DNA of 64,000 nucleotides. Source: Nothopassalora personata (Eukaryota > Ascomycota > Dothideomycetes > Mycosphaerellales > Mycosphaerellaceae). This document shows positions 31,264 through 41,552 of this stretch, one piece after another. Location of the stretch: positions 2,604,001-2,668,000 of the forward strand of contig CM066289.1 in assembly GCA_033816765.1 (NCBI GenBank), written 5' to 3'. A program made the position numbers and the translations under genes. Every line of letters starts with the position of its first letter. Positions within the stretch are counted from its first letter, which is position 1. The notes beneath the pieces are model-generated. The model was not told where the DNA came from, did not search any database, and saw nothing but the letters and a program-made list of their open reading frames with translations.

Positions 31264-31733
31264 CTTCACGAGGCGCTCACCTGAAGACTCGGGATGTGGT
31301 GGGATGGAATCGTTGGGGTAGACGAGTGACGACGGCGAGTATTCCAGTCGGGGTGGAACGGGTGAGTGGGTGATGCTCGCCGGACGGGCTGATGCTGAGA
31401 CCAAGACTTCGGCAGAGGTGACGACAATTTATCGTTCATACTTACAAGAGCATTGTCGGATGTTGACACAAAGAGAACAAAGAATGCCACTGGGCTTTCA
31501 CTTCCTTATGAATGGTTTGTCTGCTCCGTGCCACTCACCTGAGAGTGCAATGCCGTACAAGACAAGGCATTGTGTCGGGATAAAGAAAAAATAACGCACA
31601 TGGGCAGGCTTACATACGACTCCCTCCTGCAACTTCTGACTCGATGTCAAGGAGTTTGATCGAACGAACGAATCGTCAAAAAAAGAGCTCAAAGACCAGA
31701 ACTTCAACGAAACTTGCACCGTTACCCAACACC
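31264..31733. other. Divergent promoter region
   Basis: 470 bp between the minus-strand Cys-rich gene and the plus-strand RING gene, with only shadow frames. It presumably holds both promoters. No TATA box or operator can be supported. Confidence 0.4.
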
Positions 31734-32159
31734 ATGCCTACCCGTGAAGAAGTTCTCGAGAGCCTCGCTGCCCCAAGTCAGCCTCCCACAGCAGACACTC
31801 CCTGCACCATTTGCTACGAAAAGCTTACTGACCCGGTGCAGCTTCCCTGCCAAGTCGTCCACATATTCTGTCATGACTGCGCCATCACCCGGCTGCGAAC
31901 TCCTAGCAACAACAGCTGCCCCACTGACCGCGAGCATCTCCTCGACCACTCCAACGACGACGAGAGTGATGTGGCGAGCCACGACGGAGAAGACTCCACC
32001 GAGTATCGGAGGTTGATGCGCTGGGTCCCCTCTCACCTCTACCCCATGGAGGACCTCACTCAAGAAGCTCTGCACAGCCTCGAAGCTATTTCCCAGCGGG
32101 AGAGCAGTGCTCAAGTCATGAACGCACTCACTCACGGTGCTGCACAACACAATCCGTAG
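31734..32159 (+). CDS. RING-finger protein
   Basis: A 141-codon frame. ATG 31734 (MPTREEVLESL) sits in a good context (caacaccATG). An in-frame ATG at 31644 would add 30 basic, low-complexity residues. A RING-type zinc finger spans residues about 22-70: CTIC, then C...VHIFCHDC, then a final pair CPTDR in which the eighth ligand is Asp, a variant seen in other fungal RING proteins. A central acidic stretch (NDDESDVASHDGED) and a helical tail follow. RING domains usually recruit E2 enzymes for ubiquitin transfer. The TAG stop at 32157 is followed by a +1 frame that stays open to 32373 with a coherent coiled-coil-like sequence, so the true C-terminus may be longer through an intron or a frameshift. 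Confidence 0.7.
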   Translation: MPTREEVLESLAAPSQPPTADTPCTICYEKLTDPVQLPCQVVHIFCHDCAITRLRTPSNNSCPTDREHLLDHSNDDESDVASHDGEDSTEYRRLMRWVPSHLYPMEDLTQEALHSLEAISQRESSAQVMNALTHGAAQHNP

Positions 32160-33024
32160 CACAAATTCCGCTGCCCCTACCACCGCTCCGGACCTTGTGG
32201 TCAAGCTCGACAATCTCCAAACTAAGGTTGATGCAGTCCTTGCTGCTGTGCGTCCAAAACAAGGAACCCGGCAATGCCCGACATATCGGAGAGCGTGTGT
32301 CGCCATGCTCGGCGTGTCGAGACACATGTTCAACGCGAAAGCTCGAGCTGAGGAGAGGGCGCAAGCGCAGTGAAGAATTCCATGAACGACCGAGCGAGTT
32401 GCTTGACCGAACCTCTTTGCCGTGCTACTGGGTTACGCAGGAGTCGAGGCCGTTGTGATTTGTTTGCTCTTTTACACTTAAAACCTCGCCGATAGAGTTT
32501 GGAAATCCTGGACGCGTGGAGTGCTAGCTAGCTAGAATCAATCACAAACCATTTGCTTTTTTTCCCTTTGACTATCGTCCTCGGTCCTCCTCTAATTGTC
32601 ATTTCTCTCTTGCTCTAGTGTCGATCGATTGCCTGCCTCGTGATACCTCCTCGCTCGCATGTGGGCAGGACACGGTACGCTTCCGTGGAGGCTTGTCATC
32701 AAGCGGCCAAAGTCACCTTGACTGACGCACGAGTCAATATTTGCTTGGATAAAGGGCTGGGGACTTGCTTTAGTAATGTCAAGGGCCGATACTTGATTAA
32801 CGTGACTTGCTTGACTGTGCCCAAAAAAAATAAGATTTTTGCACTGTTTGTATAGGTTAGCTTGCGGAGCCCTCGTAGGCAGGTCGTTTTGCTAAAGTCG
32901 TCTGCGGCGTATCTTAAGATAGATGGTATATGTTATCTGCCGATTAGCGATGATGTAGGAGGTGTAGGTCCGGGATTGTCTACACGCGTTATTACTGTAA
33001 TAAGATTTGCTAAATTCTCGGGGT
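32160..33024. other. Intergenic region between the RING gene and the Copia element
   Basis: The first 210 bp are an open +1 frame (32137-32373) that may belong to the RING gene. After that no supported gene: a 71-codon frame at 32640-32855 lacks recognisable features. The sequence is not RIP-mutated right up to the Copia LTR. Confidence 0.45.
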
Positions 33025-33199
33025 TGTTGTGAATCAGGTGACCAATGGCTGTGTTAGTTAGGACTTGGCACACACACACTATATTACACTGTTTCTATAG
33101 CTAGATAGTCTTACACTCTATAGCAATTTATAAGGGTTACTAATCTACCCTATCGTTTTAATCTAGAAGCTTATACTCGTTAAATACCTATTTATAATA
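33025..33199 (+). repeat. Copia 5' LTR
   Basis: A 175-bp match to 76-250. The first 60 bp (TGTTGTGAATCAGGTGACC...) keep CA and TG dinucleotides, while the rest is RIP-mutated. Confidence 0.8.
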
Positions 33200-33259
33200 G
33201 GTTATAAGCCCGAGTGCTCCTCTACCTATTTAATTTAAACCCTAAATTGTTATCGAAGC

Positions 33260-34445
33260 TCTATTAAGGATTAGCTTACCTTACTAGTAGACCCGGCCCT
33301 ATATTTGTTTTACGGACAACTATCTAATCGATTTAAGAACTACTATAGGACATCGGCACTAAGCATTATTACCGTAGTATAGCATCTAAAAGAGCTAGAC
33401 TAGATATAGAGTTTAGAAACAATACCTCTAGTAACCTAGTAAGGTCTACTAAGGATAACTAGGTGCTTAGAAAAGACGTATAGTTTTAGGCATAGAAATC
33501 TATACTAATTAGCGCACTACTAGAGAAGGATCTAGTTAGATATATTATCTATAACCTAGACTAGGTTAATCTAAAGTATACTCTAAATAGGGCAGCTTAT
33601 AAACAACTCTAAGATACGACTAAGAATGCCTAGAATAAGACTACTACCTAGAATAAATCTCCTTAGGACATTACTAGTAGTATAGGATATAAAGCTACCT
33701 ATAAGCGATAGAAGAAAGAGGATATATAATCTTTTAGCATTATTATAGCTAGATTAGACTCTACCCTAAGGCTAAACTGTAGAGATATAGACAAGTTAGC
33801 TAAGGAATTATATAATTTAATTAAGGTAATATATAAGCTAGTTATTATAATTAATCTATATAATACTCTAAAGGCAGTTAGGTATATTAAGTTAGATACT
33901 ATAAGACCTAGTATATTAAAGTACTATAAAGACTTTTAAGCTTAGGTATATAACTATAAGACTACTATAGAGCAATTTATTAGATCCTCCCTAGTTAATA
34001 ATACGTTACTACTTAAATCATTATTTGTCCTCCTAGATAGTATCTATAGACTGTACTTTATTAAAGGCCTAAACTATATTAAATAGCTTAGGATATAGAG
34101 ATATAACAATCCCCTAGAATTAACTACCCTAGAGAGAATGTTTATAACTCTTAGGAAGGAGTAAGTACCTACTACCTATAAGCCTAGTAATAGCTTTATT
34201 AGAGCATTCTTAAGCAAGAATAATAATAAGCAGTATACACTATACTTATATAAGTACACTAATGCGAACTACTATAAGTAGTATCTAGAGAAGAATCCTA
34301 GGAATAAGTCTAAGAAGGGGAGAGAGACCCTAAAGGATAGGGTAAAGAAGGTAAAGGGTAGTAAGTCCTCTAGGAAGAGGATTGCTATAGCAATTAATAA
34401 CTAGTTAGACATATTATCTAATTAGGAGTATAGATCTAATAGTAA
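33260..34445 (+). pseudogene. gag: Copia gag-like region (RIP-inactivated)
   Basis: Translation across TAG/TAA stops gives a Lys/Leu-rich helical sequence and, near 34244, a degenerate zinc-knuckle-like stretch (LYLYKYTNANYYK) preceding a Lys/Arg-rich tail. It is assigned by position after the LTR and before pol, since no single frame is long enough to be certain. Confidence 0.55.
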
Positions 34446-34465
34446 TAGCGACTAGAGATAACTAT

Positions 34466-34663
34466 TATAAGGGTAGCCTATAGCTAACCCTTACATGTAA
34501 TGCGGCTATACCCGGCTTAGCATGCCGCACGTAACGCGTATACATATACTAGGAGACGCGTATAGCGTCGATAGAAGAAAGTAAGCTTTAGTTTATCTAC
34601 GATTAGAAGATCGTAGGCGTACTATACATTGCGACATCCCCTTATAGTCTTACGGCCCTTACA
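34466..34663 (+). repeat. Gypsy D 5' LTR
   Basis: 198 bp, matching 48921-49118. Preceded by ACTAT. Confidence 0.9.
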
Positions 34664-34779
34664 GTTCTAAAGCTTCCCTTCGTTATAATCTATATACGCT
34701 ATAGAGCCCGATCGCGACGTATACGACGGCGAGTCGCCTACGCCGCTCCTAAGCCCTAGAGCATAGTAGTAGGCGCGTC

Positions 34780-35870
34780 GTATAGCCTTAGTTACGAGAA
34801 GAGAGGCCTTACGGGCTAAGATTAAAGAGTAAGAGATATAGCGGGAGATCGAGCGGCTAGAGATCTTACGCGCTATAAGCGTACCGCCTCTAGAGCGTAT
34901 AGGAGGGAGGAGAGAAGATTATCTCCCTACTACAACCCCTGCCTCTGTCTCTATAACTACTAACGATAATATTATAGTACGAGGCGCGGCCGTAGCGTAT
35001 ACGACGCGACCGCGTCTAAAAGAGCCGACGCCTTTTAGAGGGGATTCGATAAGGAAGGTAAGGGTATTCCTTTAGGAGCTCTTACTTATCTTCGCCCTCT
35101 TAGGCACTATATACGCGATAGACGAATTAAAGGTCCTATATAGGGTTATGTACCTTAGCGGAGAGGTAAGCGAGCGATAGTATACTAACTATAGCGCCGT
35201 TAACCTTATAGGGTATATATACTAGGACTTTAAGGAGTTCTACCGAGACGTATACGGCGATCCTATAAATCGCGTACTTAACATTATATTAGAGTACGAG
35301 GTTACGAGATAGAAGGATAACTAGATAGCGCGATGGTTCGCGACTAAGCTAGATGTTATATAGGACTAGTTAGGTGACTACTCGGAAGCGTAACGTATAC
35401 GGTACCTACTAGCGAAGCTTACGCCTCGCTTACGGTCCGCTATCGTTAGCTACTATAATATCCCTACGACTAGAGAAGACCTAGTAGTCCTAGCCTCGCG
35501 TATCGAAAGCACTAAGCGCCGAGGTAGTAGCGGAGGGCACGACCGCGGGTAGTATATACGTCGTAAGCGTAAAGCTAAGGGCGTATATAAGCGGGTCGAT
35601 CGCCTAAAGTAATAGAAGTAGAGTTAAGTACCGGGCGCCTCGGGTGCGAGTTAGTAGCGAGATGCCGGTAGCTCGTCTTTAACTAGCTAGAAGTCGAAAG
35701 TAGAGTACTACGGCTACGGTAGGAAGGGTTACTATAAGACGGAGTACCGGAATAGACACCTATAGAAAGACCGCGACGCGTAAGCGGTTTGTAGGTTAGA
35801 AACCATTAAGGCTTTAACTAAGAAGGGCGAATAGGGAAAAGGTAGAGGACTAGGTAAGGGTCGCTCCTAA
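34780..35870 (+). pseudogene. gag: Gypsy D gag (RIP-inactivated)
   Basis: An Arg/Glu-rich helical N-terminus (about 34800-34880), a Gag core with ELLLIFALL-like and WRFATKL-like segments, and a zinc knuckle at about 35709-35750 that now reads YYGYGRKGYYKTEY. All four ligands of CX2CX4HX4C have become Tyr, as TGC to TAC and CAC to TAC changes would give. Confidence 0.75.
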
Positions 35871-35929
35871 GTCCGAGTTTCTATATAGACCCCTTAAGGT
35901 AAGTCGATACGAGTCTAGCGCGTTACTTA

Positions 35930-38838
35930 CGAGGCGCCGTCGAGACGCGTAAGGGCTTTCGCGAGGCTACGTTTCTTCTAGATAACGGTATAGATTTAAG
36001 CTTAGTGTCGTACGAGTATATACTCCGATACTAGATGTAGCCTATTAGTAGTATAAAGCTTCTAAATCTAGAGTCGTACGCGTAGGACTAGGGGCATTAC
36101 TACGGCGCCTATACGGTTCGCGTGCGACTAGCTAACGATATAGGAGTAGAGCGCGTAAGCGACGCTATCTACTATATAGCGCCTATAGGTAGGCCGTTAG
36201 TTATTTTAGGTAGACCCTAGTAGTATCGTAATCGGATAGTAAAGGCCGATAAGGATAACTAGTAGTACTACGGTATAGAGACGGCTACGATTTAGTAGCG
36301 TAATGCACGTAAGTTCCTTAAGGATCTCGAGAGCTTAAAGCAGGTTTATGCGATAAGTGTTCGGGCTATTACTATAGTAGTACCCGAAGGAGAGGGCCCC
36401 TCGTAGCCTAAAGAATTTATAGACTTCCGAGATATATACGCACCTAATAAGTAGGCGAAGCGTAAGATGCCCGACGGGGTTAAGTATACGATTAATCTCG
36501 TTAAAGGAAAGAAACCCCCTTTTAAGCCGCTATACTACTAGTTCTTAACTAAGCTAGAGGCCTTAAAGGAGTACCTTACGTAAGTAATAGAGAAGGGGTG
36601 GATTAGGCGATCCGTAAGCGAGGCGGGTACGCCTATCCTATTCGTACTAAAGAAGAATAGTACTCTTAGGCTCTATATAGATTATAGAGGCCTAAATAAG
36701 ATTATAGTAAAGAACCGGTACCTACTACCCCTAATTAGTAAGACCTTAGATAGGCTATAGGGCGCTAGGCTCTTTACTATAATCGACCTATAGGATACCT
36801 ACTACCGTATTTCTATTAAGCGAGGAGACGAGTAGAAGACTACGTTTCGTACGCGATACGGTTACTACGAGTACTTAGTTATGCCTTTTAGGTTAACTAA
36901 CGTACTAGCTACCTTTTAGGGGTATATTAATAAGGCCCTTACTAGGTTAGTAGATAACATCTACGTAGTCTACCTAGATAACATCCTTATCTATAGCGTA
37001 ACGCGTAAGGAGCACGTACGAGCCGTACGCGCGGTACTAGAGAGGCTACGAAAGTTCGCCCTATTTACGAACCTAAAGAAGTGTAGCTTCTTCTAGGAGA
37101 ATACCAAGTTCCTAGGATTTATTGTAAGTGTCGTAGGCGTATCGATAGATAGGAGTAGGGTAGCCGTAATCGAGGAATAGCCTACGCCTACGAGTTTTTA
37201 TAAGGTTCAATCCTTCCTAGGATTCTATAACTTCTATAGGCGCTTTATCGAAGGGTACTCGAGGATTGCGAAGCTATTAATAGACCTACTAAAGGGATGT
37301 AAGAATAGTAAGAAGTAAGGGCCTCTTATATAGTCAGCTTACGAGGAGTAAGCGTTCTAACGGCTAAAAGCTAGGTTCCTCGGAGCACCTATCCTAAGGT
37401 ACTTCGATCCTTCGTTACGTACGAGGGTTAAAACGGATGCCTTAGGTTTTACGATTATAGGCATTATCTCTTAGTTATTTAGGACTAAGTAGCATCTAAT
37501 TGCCTTCTATTCTCGTAAGATAATACCTACCGAGTACAATTATAAGACCTATAAATAAGAGCTACTAGTAGTAGTAGAGGCATTTAAGTATTAGCGACCG
37601 TACCTCGAAGGCGCATCGTATACGGTTTAGGTACTAGTCGACTATACGAACCTATAGGGTTTTATAATAGTAAAGTAGCTAAACGGGAGGTAAGCTCGAT
37701 AGGCGACGTTTCTATAACCTTTCGACTTCGTAGTAGAGTATAGGTCGGGGAAGAGTAACCTAGCCGATACGCTATCGCGACGTAGTAACTACGTACGCGT
37801 AGCGTAGTAGACGTTGAACTTACTTCCTACGCTATAAAGTAAGCTATCTTTCTAGAAGGAATCCCTATTAAGAGAGGACGAGCCTATAGTAAGGCGCGTA
37901 ACCGCTACCTACGAGAAGATATAGGATAAGGCGACGATAATAGTAGTAGGAGCCTACGAGCCGTAGGGGACCCGATCGCTACTAGTAAGAGTGTACGCTA
38001 TAATAATGTAGGGCGGCCTAGGTAAACTACTTATACTACTAATAAAAATTATATAGGGGAGAGACGATAGGTGCGTCGTATACTTATCGTAGGCGCCTAG
38101 TAAAGGGGACGCTAAGGACTAGTATATAAAAGACGGGTTAGTCTATCGTAGGAACGCGATTATAGTACCCGAAGACTATATAGTAAGAGTATAGCTACTC
38201 TATATACATTATAACGATCTACTAGTAGGGCACTTTAGTAAGGTAAAGACTAAAGAGCTACTACGACGTTATTACTAGTAGGAATTACTTAGTAATGATG
38301 TAAGGGAGTATGTTAGAAACTATAGGGCTTATTAGACCTCAAAGGCGAGGCGCTATCGACCCTACGGTAAGCTATAGCTACTACCTAGGCTAGACGGTCC
38401 ATAGTAGGAAATTACTATAGATTTTATTACGGACCTACCGCTAAGTAAGCGAGGAGAATGCGTATATAATACGATCCTAGTAATCGTCGACCGCTACTCT
38501 AAGATAAACTTATACATTCCTACAACTAAGACATATATAGCGGCGGAGCTTACAAGGATCTTACGAGACGAAGTCGTGCGGTATTATAGTGTACTAGCGG
38601 GTATAGTAAGTAACCGCGGGTTAGTGTTTACGAGTAAGTTCTAGAGTAACTTCTACTTCGAGGCGTAGGTAAAGCGTAAGCTATCTATAGCTTTCTACCC
38701 TTAGACTAACGGTTAGACTAAGAGGGTAAACTAAACCTTTAAACAGTACCTTCGTTATTACTATAGCGAGAACTAGATAGAGTAGGCTAAGTAGCTAGCT
38801 ATTGCTAAATTCGTATATAATAACAGCGTCTACCCTAC
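35930..38838 (+). pseudogene. pol: Gypsy D pol, first part: protease, RT, RNase H, integrase (RIP-inactivated)
   Basis: Protease loop FLLDNGIDLSLVS (about 35976). RT with [21 protein letters not shown] and the catalytic box VYLDNILIYS (about 36965), where RIP turned YLDD into YLDN. RNase H with KTDALGF. Integrase with a His/Cys region, IDFITDLPL and a SDRG-like core (about 38600). Dozens of TAG stops. It breaks at 38843, where element E has inserted in the integrase (target GCTAC). Confidence 0.85.
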
Positions 38839-38843
38839 GCTAC

Positions 38844-38995
38844 TGTCACGAAGCGACACCAGGCACATGTGAATGGACCCTGCAGTGAAAGATCGGCCCG
38901 GAACAACGTTGTTCCGGCGCATTTAAATAGCTCGCGCATCTCGCGCTCTTCTTCGTAGACTCGTATTGCAACTCGTCTACCAACTGCCCGTCACA
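38844..38995 (+). repeat. Element E 5' LTR
   Basis: 152 bp, identical by eye to 46068-46219. Contains the short palindrome GGAACAACGTTGTTCC near 38898. Confidence 0.95.
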
Positions 38996-39198
38996 TTTTG
39001 CAATACCTACCCCAATCAACCAACTGAATAGCCTACAGCGATCTTGTATCGCGTAGAAGACCCGAACAGACTGACCGACTGACCGACTGACTGAAAGGTG
39101 TGCAACAGTCGCACATTTTTCTTCTCGACACGACATACAGGATCGCAAACAGCACTGTATTGACAGCAGACAAGTCACCAGAGGTACAACACCCTGGT

Positions 39199-41478
39199 AT
39201 GAGCGAATTGACCAGACAGACAGTAATCGACCGAGCCCGAGAAGAATCGCGCGCCGCAATCGCCTCGAACAAGATACAAACGGCACTTAGCAAACACAAC
39301 TACAGGAGCGACAGCGACAGCGACTTCTCACCTGAAGAGACATCTACACCCCGACCCGATATGGACGAGGCCGAACGCGACCGTAGTCGCAGTCGTAGCC
39401 GCGAACGCGACCGATTACTAGCAAAGCCCGAGACACGAGGTTCAGGCTTCTTTGGCCCACAACCACCTTCCTCTAGCATCCATCAACCATTCTCACGACC
39501 TAACAAGTCACAGCCTCCGAGTCGCTTACGAGAGGACCTCGGACTGCATAAAGGCATGCAGCCCACCGTCGAGACAGAAGATGAGAGTTTCAAGTTCACA
39601 AGAAAGGAAGATCACAACGCGAAGGTTAGGGTACCACCTCCAGGGATTGTCAGTGCTCAGAGGTTGGAGCTCCAGAAAGCAGACTTCGCAGCACGAATGA
39701 ACGAGCTAGGAATGAAAGCCACACCAGCTCAACCGGACCACGCTTCCCAATCACAGACTCAGCCTGGCGAGCCAGTCGCTAAGCGCAGATCCCGGTTCGA
39801 TGATGAGGACGAAGAGATTGCGACTCCGACCAGCCCGGTGGATCATAGGAGACGTGAGGATGAGCCAGCCGATGCTGGCCTGGATCTCACGCAGTTCTAC
39901 GGAGAGGATGACAACCCTAAGGACCCCGACTTCCAGGTCGCCAACCCTGAGGAGTTGACAGCGAAGGTGACGTCCTCCTCAGGCAAGTGGTTCAAGAGAT
40001 TAAAAGCTGTTCAGCGTGCGCTCACACTCGCACCTAACTGGGAGAAGCACTTTGATGAAGAAGCTGAGAAGATCGAAGAGCTAGAAGCAGAAGTGGAGAG
40101 GCTCGAAGCACGAGCAGACGGATACAAGACTGAACGAGATACTGCTCGAGAAGAGGCCGACCTAGCACAGGCCGACATCGAGAAGCTACGCAACGACCTC
40201 ACTACTCTCCGTAACGAGCTGAGCCGGACCAAGCGCCAGGTGACAATCGCACAGACTGCTGAGGGCACAGGTAACGGCGACCTGCTCGAACAGCTCCGAC
40301 AGGCTAAGGAAGACTTGGCCTCAGCTGAAGACGACATCACCAAGTTCCAGCAAGCTAGAAAGGAGGATCGTGCACGCATTCAGCAACTTGAACAGGAAGC
40401 AGCGATGCCACGACCACAGACACGCCAGTCCCGATTTGACGCTGATGCACGCGACTTCGTCCCTAACGACAACAGATTCACACCAGGACCACAAGGTCAA
40501 GGAACCAACGGACGATTCGAAACACCCGGCGCCGGGACTACCACCACGAATGGCGGATTCTTCAACACCCGCATCAAGGACCCAGAGGTCTTCAAGGGAG
40601 ACCGCAGCAAGTACGAGCGCTTCAAGACTGTGGCTCGGGCAAAGCTGAACCAAGCCTATGTGAAGCAAGGTGCCAGCTATGAAGACATGATCGAATTTAT
40701 GCTAGGCGTGACTGAAGAACTGCCATTCGACAGCATCCTGGCTATGAAGGACACCTGGACTTCCATAGATGACCTGTGGGAGCAGTTCGATGCTGAATTC
40801 GGTGAAGCGGACGCGCAGTTCACTGCCCAAGGTCAGCTGGAGACCTTGAGACAGGGAACCATGACCTTCGCGGAAGTGTCGACGAAGTACCGCACCCTCT
40901 GTGCAAAGGCCAAGGTCCAACCTAAGGCCTCGGTCCTGTACACGAAGCTGGCTAAGAGATGGGCTGAGACTCTTGCCCGCGATCGGACTGACCCCGATTT
41001 CAACCACTTCTGCCAAATTGCACGCGGCATCGAGCAGAGCTGGAATGTTGGCAAGGAAGTTAGCGCCGCTTACAACCATGGCGGCGGAGGCAACAAAGAC
41101 AAGGATAAGGACGGCAACGCAGATTCCGGTAGCAGTTCGACTCGTGGCCGTGGCAGCACCCGAGGTCGTGGTGGAGGCCGCGGAGGCAGGGCACTAGCTG
41201 TCCGCCAAATCCCTCGCAAGTACGACCGTCCGTACTGCAGCTCAGCGGACAAGGACCGTTACATTCGTGAGAACCGTTGCTTCAAGTGTCACGAGCTCGG
41301 CCACCGAGGCGAGGACGCCGCCTGCATCCTCAACTCCAAGGCACGCGGTCGGTACGAATATGCTGATGTGCCCCGCGAGATTCGACTAAACGCAATGGAT
41401 ACCGAGCCAGCGCAGATTGAGGCAGCACCTGTGGCCGGACTCCTCACTGAGAAGGCACACAACGAGGAGGGAAACTAA
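39199..41478 (+). CDS. gag: Element E Gag
   Basis: 759 codons from the first ATG (MSELTRQTVIDRAREESR). The open frame upstream begins at GTG (39100) and is not used. The N-terminal third is disordered with an RS-like tract (RDRSRSRSRERDR). A long coiled coil (about residues 295-390 of the protein) is rich in EELEAEVERLEARA-type heptads. The Gag core follows (DPEVFKGDRSKYERFKTVARA ... IDDLWEQFDAEFGEAD ... SWNVGKEV), then an Arg/Gly-rich RGRGSTRGRGGGRGG stretch and a zinc knuckle CFKCHELGHRGEDAAC near residue 693, whose last spacing (H-x5-C) is one longer than the consensus. Forms the nucleocapsid. It ends at TAA 41476-41478, preceded immediately by a -1 slippery heptamer. Confidence 0.9.
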   Translation: MSELTRQTVIDRAREESRAAIASNKIQTALSKHNYRSDSDSDFSPEETSTPRPDMDEAERDRSRSRSRERDRLLAKPETRGSGFFGPQPPSSSIHQPFSRPNKSQPPSRLREDLGLHKGMQPTVETEDESFKFTRKEDHNAKVRVPPPGIVSAQRLELQKADFAARMNELGMKATPAQPDHASQSQTQPGEPVAKRRSRFDDEDEEIATPTSPVDHRRREDEPADAGLDLTQFYGEDDNPKDPDFQVANPEELTAKVTSSSGKWFKRLKAVQRALTLAPNWEKHFDEEAEKIEELEAEVERLEARADGYKTERDTAREEADLAQADIEKLRNDLTTLRNELSRTKRQVTIAQTAEGTGNGDLLEQLRQAKEDLASAEDDITKFQQARKEDRARIQQLEQEAAMPRPQTRQSRFDADARDFVPNDNRFTPGPQGQGTNGRFETPGAGTTTTNGGFFNTRIKDPEVFKGDRSKYERFKTVARAKLNQAYVKQGASYEDMIEFMLGVTEELPFDSILAMKDTWTSIDDLWEQFDAEFGEADAQFTAQGQLETLRQGTMTFAEVSTKYRTLCAKAKVQPKASVLYTKLAKRWAETLARDRTDPDFNHFCQIARGIEQSWNVGKEVSAAYNHGGGGNKDKDKDGNADSGSSSTRGRGSTRGRGGGRGGRALAVRQIPRKYDRPYCSSADKDRYIRENRCFKCHELGHRGEDAACILNSKARGRYEYADVPREIRLNAMDTEPAQIEAAPVAGLLTEKAHNEEGN

Positions 41479-41506
41479 AGGGCTCGTCGAAAGTCGCCGT
41501 CGAGCC
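41469..41506 (+). promoter_or_regulatory. Programmed -1 ribosomal frameshift site between gag and pol
   Basis: The heptamer G GGA AAC (41469-41475) is in the gag frame, fits X XXY YYZ, and is followed directly by the gag TAA. After a 5-nt spacer (taaag) comes a hairpin with the perfect 6-bp stem GGCTCG (41481-41486) / CGAGCC (41501-41506). The pol frame is one base back and is open from before 41463 through its first ATG at 41553, so slippage yields an uninterrupted Gag-Pol fusion. Confidence 0.85.
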
Positions 41507-41552
41507 AAGACCTGACAGAAGAACCACGATTGAAGAAATAGATGATGATGAC

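Noticed and set aside
31264..31404. N-terminal extension of the Cys-rich hypothetical protein
   Set aside because: The codon at 31404 is TTG and the extension is low-complexity; ATG 31263 starts the conserved-looking part.
39100..39198. Upstream extension of the element E gag frame to 39100
   Set aside because: The codon at 39100 is GTG; the first ATG in frame is 39199, followed by a plausible N-terminus.
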